Source of the DNA: Candidatus Homeothermus arabinoxylanisolvens
Lineage (GTDB): Bacteria > Bacteroidota > Bacteroidia > Bacteroidales > Muribaculaceae
Reading direction: 5' to 3'
Length of the DNA stretch: 49,543 nucleotides
Assembly (NCBI GenBank): GCA_001689405.1
Contig: LUJO01000025.1
Span: 1 to 49,543, forward strand
Under the pieces are notes generated by a model, which saw nothing but the letters and a program-made list of their open reading frames with translations, searched no databases and was not told the origin of the DNA. Numbering within the stretch: position 1 is the first letter of the stretch; every line of letters begins with the position of its first letter. The translations under genes were made by a program, and so were the position numbers. Of the stretch, positions 9,245 to 17,452 are shown in pieces.

Positions 9245-9328
9245 GGTGCAGGGATTGCATGTCTTGTCTTATTGCAAAGTCAGGTCTTGGCGTACCCATT
9301 CAGCCGATAAGACAATAGCCCCTACACC
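9245..9328. repeat. 84-bp structured inverted-repeat element
   Basis: Two nested arm pairs are visible: an outer pair GGTGCAGGG (9245-9253) with CCCTACACC (9320-9328), and an inner perfect 9-bp pair TTGTCTTAT (9264-9272) with ATAAGACAA (9307-9315). The outer pair has a C-A mismatch in plus-strand RNA but a G-U wobble in minus-strand RNA, so the fold is better if transcribed from the minus strand, as read-through from the LuxR gene would do. Parts of the central region could pair in an alternative way. No function is recognised; it may be a structured RNA or a copy of a dispersed repeat. Confidence 0.55.
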
Positions 9329-9625
9329 GATGAAGCTATATCAAAAGCCTTCCGCAAAGAAAGACATCTTGAAGCTACCGATGCAGGTGCTATTGCAAAA
9401 CCGCCTTCGCTGAATTACAAACCGCCAAGTTTGACTTTGGAAGACAATTCTTCAATAACACCTTTCATTAATAAGTTTCATCGCTCCAAATCATCTCCAT
9501 GATATACATGAGCGATATGGCAAAGATAACAAATTCTAATGAAAAATGCCACGGCAGGGGCTTTTATTTATATATTTTCGGCCTATTTTAAATTTAAGTG
9601 ATGATTTTTCGTTCAGAGAGGTTGA
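9329..9625. other. non-coding stretch between convergent operons
   Basis: No supportable gene is seen. Several short open stretches in different frames overlap here (for example a plus-strand frame from about 9311 to 9505), but none has a recognisable product or start context. A decayed mobile-element fragment is possible but not shown. Confidence 0.4.
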
Positions 9626-10222
9626 TTATGTCTGGTTGTAAGAAGATATCTCTTCAAGGCTTACAAGCTTACTTACTATGGCATATATTGTCAGTCCGGC
9701 CGTAGAGTGTATCTGTAGCTTTGACGCAATATTTCGGCGATGGGTCATGACGGTGTTGACCGATACATTCATGTCTGCGGCAATCTCTTTGTTTGACAAC
9801 CCCTTCACAATATATTTTACAACCTCCTTCTCCCGCAGGCTCAATACTTTTGTTTCTTCGTCCACATTTTCCGACTGCAACAGCTGGAGTATCGTATTTT
9901 TAATCGTTTCAATACTGTCATAAATCGATATGACTGCATCATACTCACCGGCGACGCAACCCGGAAGTACAGAATGGCAAAGAGCAGCCAACCGACATCG
10001 TCCCGCTGTCAAATCCTTTATCTCCGATATGTATTCACTTGACAGCAATAATGGCTCGGCTATCAGAACCGAGGGCTTTATATCACTTGTCTTCTGAAAT
10101 TCATAATATGAACCATATGAGCTTACGGCAATTGCATACTCCTTTATACTGCCCGCCAAATCGTTTATTCCCGACACGAGCAATTGCGATTGCGATATCA
10201 CGACTATATTTACATGTTTCAT
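9626..10222 (-). CDS. LuxR-type DNA-binding regulator with degenerate receiver domain
   Basis: The 198-residue protein has a CheY-like N-terminal half (about 1-115) and a LuxR/FixJ helix-turn-helix at about 125-190, with LSLREKEVVKYIVKGLSNKEIA and the recognition region SVNTVMTHRRNI. The receiver lacks its usual acidic residues: the segment after the first strand is SQSQ instead of a D/E pair, and the phospho-acceptor position reads LIAEP with no Asp. Control by phosphorylation is therefore unlikely. It starts 12 bp after the hemerythrin gene and is surely in the same transcript. A role in the response to nitric oxide, oxygen or iron damage is inferred from that partner only. Confidence 0.88.
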   Translation of the reverse strand: MKHVNIVVISQSQLLVSGINDLAGSIKEYAIAVSSYGSYYEFQKTSDIKPSVLIAEPLLLSSEYISEIKDLTAGRCRLAALCHSVLPGCVAGEYDAVISIYDSIETIKNTILQLLQSENVDEETKVLSLREKEVVKYIVKGLSNKEIAADMNVSVNTVMTHRRNIASKLQIHSTAGLTIYAIVSKLVSLEEISSYNQT

Positions 10223-10234
10223 CGTACTATCAAT

Positions 10235-10924
10235 CTATTGGCCGACATTCTTCTTCTCAATCATAGCAACCAGAGGAATGAGTATATGGTTCTCTATGTC
10301 ATTATGACAATCAAGATCCTCTTCGGCATTATATAGGTCAACCAATACGTCATACATGCGGTTAGGCATGGATGTCGTATAAAAACGGAGTATTATATTT
10401 TTCAGTTCGGTCAGTTTATCCCCTATTTCATCATGATTGCGTCTAAACTCGGCTATGCTGTAGTCGCATGATTTTTCTGCCATAAGGGTGCGTATATATG
10501 GAAATACTGTTTTCTCCTCATAACTGAAATGCTTTTTTACCTCTTCAATATAACTGTCAAAAAATGATATTATGGCAGGATTTATGTCATTATGACAGTC
10601 ATCGAGCGCGGTAAGAAGATTGACTCTTATGTGAGGGAATTTATATTTCAAAAAATAGTCATGGCTGTTATGCAAGAAGTCCACGATAGCAAGCGGAGAT
10701 ACAGAAGCCAACTTATCGGCATCAAGTTTGCCACTGAGTATGAAGTTTACTATAAAAAGAAATACATCGGTATCAATATTGTTTTCACGACATACTTCAT
10801 CGATGCGCTTGTTTTGGAAGCCTAAAGGCACATTAAAGCGACTCAACACCGGCAGCAGATTATAATTTTCCTCTATGAGGTCGACCAAATTGTCTTTTCC
10901 TGAAAAAACTCGAGTATGCTTCAT
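10235..10924 (-). CDS. hemerythrin-domain protein, RIC/ScdA-like
   Basis: The 229-residue protein resembles the di-iron RIC family (YtfE/ScdA), cytoplasmic proteins linked to repair of iron-sulfur centres after nitric oxide or oxidative stress. The N-terminal 60 residues match the ScdA_N (DUF542) layout, but the usual Cys-Cys pair is replaced by PLGFQNKR. The hemerythrin bundle has candidate iron ligands His85/His88, His132, Glu136/137, His164, His207, Glu211 and His213, in HxxxE-like spacings. It is the first gene of a two-gene operon with a LuxR regulator. No exact TAnnTTTG box was found upstream; TATTATTG on the minus strand (10942-10949) is one base off. Confidence 0.88.
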   Translation of the reverse strand: MKHTRVFSGKDNLVDLIEENYNLLPVLSRFNVPLGFQNKRIDEVCRENNIDTDVFLFIVNFILSGKLDADKLASVSPLAIVDFLHNSHDYFLKYKFPHIRVNLLTALDDCHNDINPAIISFFDSYIEEVKKHFSYEEKTVFPYIRTLMAEKSCDYSIAEFRRNHDEIGDKLTELKNIILRFYTTSMPNRMYDVLVDLYNAEEDLDCHNDIENHILIPLVAMIEKKNVGQ

Positions 10925-10975
10925 AATAGTGCGAAGTTAATCAATAATATAAATAATCGCAAAAACGGCGGACGC

Positions 10976-11011
10976 AAAAAAACGGGGGGCGGTCTGTGAA
11001 ACCGCTCCCCG
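10976..11011 (-). terminator. terminator of the clpB/lipoprotein transcript
   Basis: An 11-bp stem (10983-10993 with 11001-11011, one G-U pair) has a 7-nt loop. Read on the minus strand it is followed by seven Ts (10976-10982), a textbook intrinsic terminator 26 bp after the lipoprotein stop. Confidence 0.9.
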
Positions 11012-11036
11012 TGCAGTAGAGTTTAAGTTCTGTTTA

Positions 11037-11519
11037 TCAGTTGGCTTTCATCTGTGGAGTTATCGTTACAGTCTCGGGAGTACTTGGCTCATCCGGATTT
11101 TCAGGAGTCTCCTCCGGCTCTACTATGCTTACCTTATAAGCGATATAAGCGGTTGCCGGGCTGTATCCTACAGCAAGTACCGGTATCTCAATCTGAAGCA
11201 GATGATTTCCGATAGGAGCACTCGACGTGTCAATCTTTATGCCGAACGGCTGTACAATATTCGTATTGAGCAGCTGGTAGTCCCAGAAATATGTGGCACC
11301 TCCGAGAGCTACGTCCTTCTTCAAAACTGAAGACTCCGCTATCGATATACCCTCAATGACAAGTGGCGTGCCTTGCGGAATGACCACTACACCTTTGTCG
11401 GTAATATCGGTTTGCCCGCTCATCGTCACGTCGAGCGATACATCGGGCAACTTGTTGTCATCATGACATGAAGCCAGAAACAACGGTAAAGCAAACAACA
11501 AATAAATGACTTTTTTCAT
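11037..11519 (-). CDS. small lipoprotein, Ig-like
   Basis: The 160-residue protein begins with a lipoprotein signal, MKKVIYLLFALPLFLASC, with the lipidated Cys at 18 followed by HDDN. The body reads as short beta-strands with alternating hydrophobic residues and could be an Ig-like fold. It ends in a proline- and glutamate-rich segment (EPEETPENPDEPSTPETV) typical of extended linkers. No family is recognised. It lies 56 bp downstream of clpB on the same strand and shares its terminator, so it may be a distal gene of the clpB transcript. The protein is probably periplasmic or outer-membrane anchored. Confidence 0.75.
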   Translation of the reverse strand: MKKVIYLLFALPLFLASCHDDNKLPDVSLDVTMSGQTDITDKGVVVIPQGTPLVIEGISIAESSVLKKDVALGGATYFWDYQLLNTNIVQPFGIKIDTSSAPIGNHLLQIEIPVLAVGYSPATAYIAYKVSIVEPEETPENPDEPSTPETVTITPQMKAN

Positions 11520-11575
11520 AATTACAGGTTTAAAAATATATATTATATAAACAATGTTAAGTGCATTTGGTTGTG

Positions 11576-14164
11576 TTAGTTACGGAATTTCAGCTCCTCA
11601 CCCTCGACATCTATTATTATCGGGTGTTCACGGTCTACTTTCTGGGCAAGGATGTCCTTTGACAACCTGTTAAGCACCATACGCTGCAGTACACGTTTCA
11701 CCGGTCGGGCACCAAATTCAGGATTATATCCCTCTTTGGCAAGATACTTCAGGGCTTGGGGTGTCACGTCAAGCACTACGCCGTTTTTGGCAAGCATACG
11801 CTTAATGGCGTTCACCTGTATGCCCACGATGTCTTCAATCTCCCGCTCGTTCAGAGGAGTGAACATGATGATCTCGTCAATACGGTTAAGAAATTCCGGA
11901 CGTATCGTCTGTTTAAGCATGTCAAGAACCTGCACCTTTGTCTTCTCCACGACTTCATCACGGTCCTCTTCCTTCATCTCGGCAAAATTCTCACGTATAA
12001 CCTGCGACCCCATGTTGGAAGTCATTATTATTATCGTGTTCTTGAAGTTTACCAGACGGCCTTTATTGTCGGTAAGCCTTCCGTCATCAAGCACCTGAAG
12101 AAGTATGTTGAACACGTCGGGATGCGCTTTCTCTATCTCATCGAAAAGCACGACAGAATACGGTTTACGGCGTACGGCTTCAGTGAGCTGGCCACCTTCA
12201 TCGTAACCTACATATCCCGGAGGCGCTCCTACAAGACGGCTCACGGTATGCTTCTCCTGATACTCGCTCATGTCTATACGGGTCATCATATTCTCGTCGT
12301 CAAACAGGTATTCGGCCAAAGCTTTTGCAAGCTCGGTCTTACCGACACCGGTCGTACCGAGGAATATAAACGAGCCGATAGGTCGGCGAGGATCATTAAG
12401 ACCTGCACGGCTGCGGCGTACCGCATCGGCTATGGCTGCGATAGCTTCCTCCTGACCGACTACACGTTTATGCAGCTCGGCTTCGAGATGAAGCAGCTTC
12501 TCCTTCTCGCTCTGTACCATCTTGCTCACAGGAATACCGGTCCATCTCGATACCACATCGGCTATGTCGTCGGCGTCCACTTCCTCCTTGATCAGTGACT
12601 TGTCGCCCTGCATTGACTTCAGTTGTTCCTGAACAGCCACGTTTTCATTCTCCTTCTGCTGTATGCGTGAATAACGTATTTCGGCCACTTTTGCGTAATC
12701 GCCCTCGCGCTCGGCCTTGTCAGCCTCAAATTTAAGCTGCTCTATATCAATCTTGTTCTGCTGGATGCGATTGATCAGCTCTTTTTGTGACTCCCATTTG
12801 GCCTTGAAGTCTTTTTCAGTGTCACGAAGGTCAGCGAGTTCACGTTCGAGATCTTTGATTTTTTCTTTGTCGCCCTCACGTTTTATAGCCTCGCGTTCAA
12901 TCTCAAGCTGTGCTATCTTTCTTGTTATTTCATCAAGAGCCTGAGGCACACTGTCGCGCTCAAGCCTTAGCTTGGAAGCGGCTTCGTCAATAAGGTCTAT
13001 GGCCTTGTCGGGCAGGAAACGGTCGGTTATATAACGCTCCGACAGCTGCACGGCAGCTATAATGGCTTCATCACGTATGCGCACCTGATGGTGGTTTTCA
13101 TAACGCTCCTTAAGACCTCTAAGTATGGATATGGCGCTCATCTCGTCGGGTTCGTTTACCATTACTTTTTGGAAACGACGTTCGAGAGCTTTGTCTTTCT
13201 CGAAATACTTCTGATACTCGTCAAGAGTTGTGGCGCCTATGCTTCGCAATTCGCCACGGGCAAGAGCCGGTTTAAGTATGTTGGCTGCATCCATGGCGCC
13301 TTCGCCTTTGCCGGCACCGACAAGAGTATGGATCTCGTCAATAAACAATATTATGTCACCGTCGGCTTGGGTGACTTCGTTGACTATGGCTTTCAGACGT
13401 TCCTCAAACTCGCCTTTATATTTTGCCCCTGCCACAAGCGCGCCCATGTCAAGCGAATATATCTGTTTGTTTTTTAGATTTTCGGGCACATCGCCACGTA
13501 CTATACGATGTGCGAGCCCCTCGGCTATAGCGGTTTTTCCCGTACCCGGCTCACCTATAAGCATAGGGTTGTTCTTGGTACGTCGGCTAAGTATCTGTAG
13601 CACTCGACGTATCTCGTCATCACGACCAATCACAGGATCCAGTTTTCCCGACCGTGCACGTTCATTCAGATTTATGGCATATTTGCTCAAAGCATTGTAT
13701 GTGTCCTCGGCGCTTTGGTCATTGGCTTTCTTGCCTTTACGCAATTCTTCGATGGCCGCTGCAAGTTCATGTTCGGTAAGGCCCGCATCTTTCAGTATCT
13801 GCGACGCGGAACTCTTGACTGTATATATGGCAAGAAGTATTGCTTCCAGTGTCACATATTGGTCACCCTGTTTTTTTGCTATGTCAAGCGCTTTTTGCAG
13901 CACGTCGTTTGACGTACGGCTAAGATAAGGTTCTCCCCCCGATACTTTCGGTTCCGATGAAATCGCGCGGTCCACGGCTGCTGTCACCATTCCCGGATTG
14001 GCTCCTACCTTCTGAAAGATGAATTGCATCAGCGAATCTCCCTCTGTCAGAAGCCCCTTCAGCAAATGAACCGGTTCAATCGCTTGATTACCTGAACCTT
14101 TGGTAATCTCAACGGCTTTCTGTATGGCCTCCTGCGATTTAATCGTAAAATTGTTGAAATTCAT
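11576..14164 (-). CDS. clpB: ATP-dependent disaggregase ClpB
   Basis: ClpB is the cytoplasmic hexameric AAA+ chaperone that, with DnaK, rescues aggregated proteins after heat or other stress. The 862-residue length is standard. Domains in order are two N-terminal Clp repeats (about 1-145), the first AAA+ module with Walker A GEPGTGKT at 204-211 and Walker B-like ILFIDEIH, a long charged coiled-coil middle domain (about 400-525) that separates ClpB from ClpA/ClpC, and the second AAA+ module with GTTGVGKT, VLFDEIEKAHPDV and the C-terminal GARPVKR sensor-2 region. No heat-shock operator or exact Bacteroidota promoter was found upstream. Confidence 0.97.
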   Translation of the reverse strand: MNFNNFTIKSQEAIQKAVEITKGSGNQAIEPVHLLKGLLTEGDSLMQFIFQKVGANPGMVTAAVDRAISSEPKVSGGEPYLSRTSNDVLQKALDIAKKQGDQYVTLEAILLAIYTVKSSASQILKDAGLTEHELAAAIEELRKGKKANDQSAEDTYNALSKYAINLNERARSGKLDPVIGRDDEIRRVLQILSRRTKNNPMLIGEPGTGKTAIAEGLAHRIVRGDVPENLKNKQIYSLDMGALVAGAKYKGEFEERLKAIVNEVTQADGDIILFIDEIHTLVGAGKGEGAMDAANILKPALARGELRSIGATTLDEYQKYFEKDKALERRFQKVMVNEPDEMSAISILRGLKERYENHHQVRIRDEAIIAAVQLSERYITDRFLPDKAIDLIDEAASKLRLERDSVPQALDEITRKIAQLEIEREAIKREGDKEKIKDLERELADLRDTEKDFKAKWESQKELINRIQQNKIDIEQLKFEADKAEREGDYAKVAEIRYSRIQQKENENVAVQEQLKSMQGDKSLIKEEVDADDIADVVSRWTGIPVSKMVQSEKEKLLHLEAELHKRVVGQEEAIAAIADAVRRSRAGLNDPRRPIGSFIFLGTTGVGKTELAKALAEYLFDDENMMTRIDMSEYQEKHTVSRLVGAPPGYVGYDEGGQLTEAVRRKPYSVVLFDEIEKAHPDVFNILLQVLDDGRLTDNKGRLVNFKNTIIIMTSNMGSQVIRENFAEMKEEDRDEVVEKTKVQVLDMLKQTIRPEFLNRIDEIIMFTPLNEREIEDIVGIQVNAIKRMLAKNGVVLDVTPQALKYLAKEGYNPEFGARPVKRVLQRMVLNRLSKDILAQKVDREHPIIIDVEGEELKFRN

Positions 14165-14233
14165 AATATGATATAAATTAGGATTTACTTTATTTTTCTA
14201 ACACTTTTGGGTGTAATAATGTTGATTATTTAT

Positions 14234-14264
14234 TTTGTGTTACCACCGTCATTTCTTAACTTTG
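14234..14264 (+). promoter_or_regulatory. promoter of the DUF5106-to-kdsA operon
   Basis: TTTG at 14234-14237 and TAACTTTG at 14257-14264, separated by 19 bp, match the Bacteroidota consensus. The next ATG is at 14292, giving a leader of about 20-25 nt. Confidence 0.75.
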
Positions 14265-14291
14265 TTTGTCAAAAATTATGCCAATTTCTAA

Positions 14292-15194
14292 ATGAAGAAG
14301 ACATTTATTATTGCCGTAGCGGTATTGGCCTACGCTTTTTCGTTGACGGCACAAGTAAAGACCACTCCGTTTGAATACCCTGTCGTACCTGACAGTCTAC
14401 AGACATTGCAGCAGCGTACAAGCTTTCTCGTATCGCGGTTCTGGGACAATGCCGACATGAAAAAAGTTATGGCCGATACGGCATCGTTCAATAAAGCGTT
14501 TGAGGACTTTGTGTCATTTATACCCTATGCTCATGCCGATACGGTAAAACATGCCATAAACAATCTTACGCTCCGCTTCAAGGAGGATCCGAAAAACCTG
14601 CTTAAATTGGCTTATGCGGCTGAGAAAGAAATGTTTGGCCCGGAAGCACAGTTCTGGGCTGATGAACAGTATATGCAGTTTACCCGCCCGGTATTCACCA
14701 ATAAAAAGATAAGTGCCGATGATAAAAAGCATTTTCTTGACAATGTGAAGATGCTTAACGGTTCTCAGGTCGGCTCTACGGTATCTCCTATTCCGTACAC
14801 AACACAGTATGGAGCCCAGCATAGTCTGCATGACCAAAAAGCCGAGTACTATCTGCTGTATTTTTACGGGCCTGACTGTAGCGACTGTGACATGACACAT
14901 CTGCGCATGGAGACCGATGTAGCTCTTGAAAACATAACAAAGTCAGGACAACTTAAAATAATCGACATATATGTCGGAGAGCCGACTGATGCATGGAAGA
15001 AGTCAATAGCTTCATTTCCTTATGAATGGGAAGCCGGATACTCTGAAACCGCCGGCAACTCCATCGACCTTCGGGAGCTTCCGCGCATGTATCTGCTTGA
15101 TAACGAATACAAGATCATAGCTCGGAATTTAAATATAAATCAGGTGCTGTCACTTGCATCGGCTTTAAACCGGCGCAATGACCAACAGCAATAA
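14292..15194 (+). CDS. periplasmic DUF5106/thioredoxin-like protein
   Basis: The 300-residue protein has a cleavable signal peptide (MKKTFIIAVAVLAYAFSLTAQ) and should be periplasmic. Residues of about 30-155 fit the DUF5106 helical domain common in Bacteroidales. The C-terminal part is thioredoxin-like, with FYGPDCSDCDM giving a CxxC at Cys196-Cys199 and a later ELPRMYLLD that may hold the cis-proline. The likely role is thiol-disulfide exchange in the periplasm; the substrate is unknown. It heads a run of seven plus-strand genes and overlaps or abuts the DoxX-like gene. Confidence 0.85.
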   Translation: MKKTFIIAVAVLAYAFSLTAQVKTTPFEYPVVPDSLQTLQQRTSFLVSRFWDNADMKKVMADTASFNKAFEDFVSFIPYAHADTVKHAINNLTLRFKEDPKNLLKLAYAAEKEMFGPEAQFWADEQYMQFTRPVFTNKKISADDKKHFLDNVKMLNGSQVGSTVSPIPYTTQYGAQHSLHDQKAEYYLLYFYGPDCSDCDMTHLRMETDVALENITKSGQLKIIDIYVGEPTDAWKKSIASFPYEWEAGYSETAGNSIDLRELPRMYLLDNEYKIIARNLNINQVLSLASALNRRNDQQQ

Positions 15195-15207
15195 AAAGTA
15201 CGTGATT

Positions 15208-15708
15208 ATGAAGATATTTTTTGAAAAACTGTTTTTACGCAGTACCGGATATGCCTACAGCAACCTCGCGCGATTATTTCTGCGCCTGTTCGTAGGAGTC
15301 ATGTTCATACAGTTCGGCATACGCCATTTGATTAACTTCTCCTCATTACGCTATACATTTCCACCCATACTCGGCATGGATAGCGAGACCTCGTTGATAC
15401 TTATGATATGTATCGAGGTCATATGCTCGCTTTTCATCATGGTCGGTTTCCTGACACGCCTTGCCGTACTGCCCCCCATCATAGCCATGTCGATTGCAGA
15501 GTACCACATATTGCATGACATGTTGTCAGATACAGTCACATATTCGCTGTCAAGTACACAGCCCGGTTATCTGCCATTGATGTTCATAGGCGTTTTTATC
15601 TTTTTCATCATTGCCGGCCCGGGAAAAATATCGTTGGATTATTTTATCTCTCTCTTCATAATATCGCGTCGCGGCAAGGACGAGCGCGATGAACTCGAAG
15701 AAGTATAA
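15208..15708 (+). CDS. DoxX-like membrane protein
   Basis: This small inner-membrane protein has four predicted membrane segments, at roughly 25-45, 60-85, 88-105 and 125-150, and the look of the DoxX family. ATG 15208 (MKIFFEKLFL) was chosen because it follows the previous stop by 13 bp. An in-frame ATG at 15178 would add ten residues and overlap the preceding gene by 17 bp, and cannot be excluded. Neither has a clear ribosome-binding site. Pairing with a periplasmic CxxC protein fits DoxX members that take part in redox balance at the membrane, but this is inference. The C-terminus is highly charged. Confidence 0.75.
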   Translation: MKIFFEKLFLRSTGYAYSNLARLFLRLFVGVMFIQFGIRHLINFSSLRYTFPPILGMDSETSLILMICIEVICSLFIMVGFLTRLAVLPPIIAMSIAEYHILHDMLSDTVTYSLSSTQPGYLPLMFIGVFIFFIIAGPGKISLDYFISLFIISRRGKDERDELEEV

Positions 15709-15737
15709 AGTATATAACTAAAAAAAGAATCTGTTCA

Positions 15738-16817
15738 GTGAAGATAGCCGTACTTATCTCCGGAGGCGTGGACAGCGCTGTTGTCGTACACCGGTTAAAG
15801 GAAGAGGGCCATGACCTTCATTTATTTTACATACGCATAGGTCTTGACAACGGCGAAGGCGATTGTTCGGCCGAGGAAGACATAGAGATGTGCCGTTTCA
15901 TAGCAAAAAAATACGGATGCCCGTTTGATGTGGTGTCGCTTCATGAAGAATACTGGGACAACGTCATGGAGTATGCGTTGCGCACGGTACGTCAGGGACT
16001 CACCCCCAATCCGGATATCATGTGTAACAAGATGATAAAATTCGGATATTTCGAACAGCGTTGGGGGCATGAATTTGACAAGACCGCGACAGGACATTAT
16101 GCCACTACCGACATAATCGATGACAAGATATACCTTGCTACGGCTGTTGACCCGGTAAAGGATCAGACCGACTTTCTTGCACGCATAAGTTATGACCAGC
16201 TTTCACACCTTATGTTCCCGATAGGCGATATGCCGAAGGCCAAAGTCCGTGAGACGGCTATTGCGGTAAAGATGCCCAACGCTTTCAGAAAAGACAGTCA
16301 GGGCATATGCTTTCTCGGAAAGATAAACTACAATGATTTTATAAAGCGTCATCTGGGTGTAAAGAAAGGACCTATTATCCAGCTTGAAACCGGGCGTAAA
16401 CTCGGTGAGCACAACGGCTTCTGGTTCCACACCATAGGACAACGCAAGGGGCTTGGCCTTAGCGGAGGTCCGTGGTATGTGGTGAAGAAGAACATACAGG
16501 ACAACGTCGTGTATGTCAGTCAGGGCTATGACACTGAAAAACAGTACGGCAAAACTCTTCATCTTGCCGAGATGCACTTCATATCGGGCAATCCGTGGCC
16601 CGGTGACTGCGACCGCGTCAATATAACATTTAAGAACCGCCATATGCCCGAATTCCTTCCGGCTACGCTTACGCGTATGTCTGACGACGAGTATGTCATT
16701 GAGTCGAAGAACCGGGTACAAGGTATAGCCCCGGGACAGTTTGCCGTCATTTACGATGCGGCATCTCACCTGTGTTACGGAAGCGGCATAATTACCGGAC
16801 AAAACATAATATTATGA
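15738..16817 (+). CDS. mnmA: tRNA-specific 2-thiouridylase
   Basis: MnmA activates U34 of tRNA Lys/Glu/Gln with ATP and inserts sulfur to make 2-thiouridine. The 359-residue protein has the PP-loop SGGVDS at 8-13, the nucleophile Cys96 in NPDIMCN, the tRNA-binding ATGHYA, and the second catalytic Cys191 in SQGICFLG. A C-terminal beta-barrel follows from about 280. The start is GTG at 15738, since no ATG gives the PP-loop N-terminus. It shares an ATGA stop/start overlap with the next gene, so the two are translationally coupled. Confidence 0.96.
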   Translation: MKIAVLISGGVDSAVVVHRLKEEGHDLHLFYIRIGLDNGEGDCSAEEDIEMCRFIAKKYGCPFDVVSLHEEYWDNVMEYALRTVRQGLTPNPDIMCNKMIKFGYFEQRWGHEFDKTATGHYATTDIIDDKIYLATAVDPVKDQTDFLARISYDQLSHLMFPIGDMPKAKVRETAIAVKMPNAFRKDSQGICFLGKINYNDFIKRHLGVKKGPIIQLETGRKLGEHNGFWFHTIGQRKGLGLSGGPWYVVKKNIQDNVVYVSQGYDTEKQYGKTLHLAEMHFISGNPWPGDCDRVNITFKNRHMPEFLPATLTRMSDDEYVIESKNRVQGIAPGQFAVIYDAASHLCYGSGIITGQNIIL

Positions 16818-17419
16818 GCGACAACCAACGTATAAGATTAAAGGTACTGGGAATTTCTTACAGTCAGATACAGTCGGGAGCTTATGCCCTTATTCTCGCA
16901 CAGGTCGACGGGCCATACCGTATTCCGGTTGTCATAGGAGCGTCAGAAGCTCAGTCCATAGCCATAAGACTTGAAAGTATAATACCGCCGCGTCCTATGA
17001 CTCATGACCTCTTTGTAAGCTTTGCCCATGCATTCGGGGTAAAACTTAAAGAAGTATTCATATATAAGTTTGAGGACGGTATATTTTCATCGGAATTGAC
17101 GTTTACTGACGGCGAACGCACAATTGTGCTCGACTCACGCACGTCAGATGCTATAGGCATAGCGCTTCGTACCAAGTCACCGATATATACGACAAAGGAG
17201 ATTCTTGACGAGACAGGATTTATTCTGGAGGAAACTACCGCCGATGACAGTCACCATCAAGTCGAAGAAGAGATGGAGACTGAAAGTCCCAAGCTTGAAA
17301 ATTATGCCGTAGAAGAACTTGAACGTACTCTGGAAAAGCTTATAGCGCAGGAAAACTACGAAGAGGCGGCAAAAGTAAGTGAAATTCTTAACCGTAAACG
17401 CAACGGCGGACGGCATTAG
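16814..17419 (+). CDS. bifunctional nuclease family protein (DUF151) with UVR motif
   Basis: Residues of about 5-135 form the DUF151/BFN domain, with VVIGASEAQSIAIRLE and the later DSRTSDAIGIALR, both typical of the family. A UVR-type helical hairpin (ELERTLEKLIAQENYEEAAKV) lies near the C-terminus. BFN proteins are reported as DNases/RNases; the bacterial function is poorly defined. The ATG at 16814 overlaps the mnmA stop as ATGA and gives 201 residues. A longer frame starting at 16772 inside mnmA is not needed. The acidic stretch at about 150-165 looks like a linker between the two domains. Confidence 0.88.
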   Translation: MSDNQRIRLKVLGISYSQIQSGAYALILAQVDGPYRIPVVIGASEAQSIAIRLESIIPPRPMTHDLFVSFAHAFGVKLKEVFIYKFEDGIFSSELTFTDGERTIVLDSRTSDAIGIALRTKSPIYTTKEILDETGFILEETTADDSHHQVEEEMETESPKLENYAVEELERTLEKLIAQENYEEAAKVSEILNRKRNGGRH

Positions 17420-17452
17420 ACCGTCCTCGGCCAAACTATATCATAAAAACAT

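Noticed and set aside
9245..9328. Signal recognition particle RNA (ffs), suggested by GTCAGGTC in a hairpin context
   Set aside because: The GGAA-type tetraloop and the AGCAG strand of the conserved SRP loop are both missing.
11756..12598. Long plus-strand open frame (280 codons) inside clpB
   Set aside because: It is antisense to conserved AAA+ motifs, has no recognisable domain or promoter, and arises from clpB codon bias.
16772..16813. N-terminal extension of the bifunctional nuclease into mnmA
   Set aside because: The ATGA overlap at 16814 is the usual coupled start, and the extension is basic sequence unlike the family.
17408..17426. Hairpin GGACGG/CCGTCC as a terminator after the nuclease gene
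   Set aside because: Only six base pairs, it spans the stop codon and has no T tract; the next gene follows closely.
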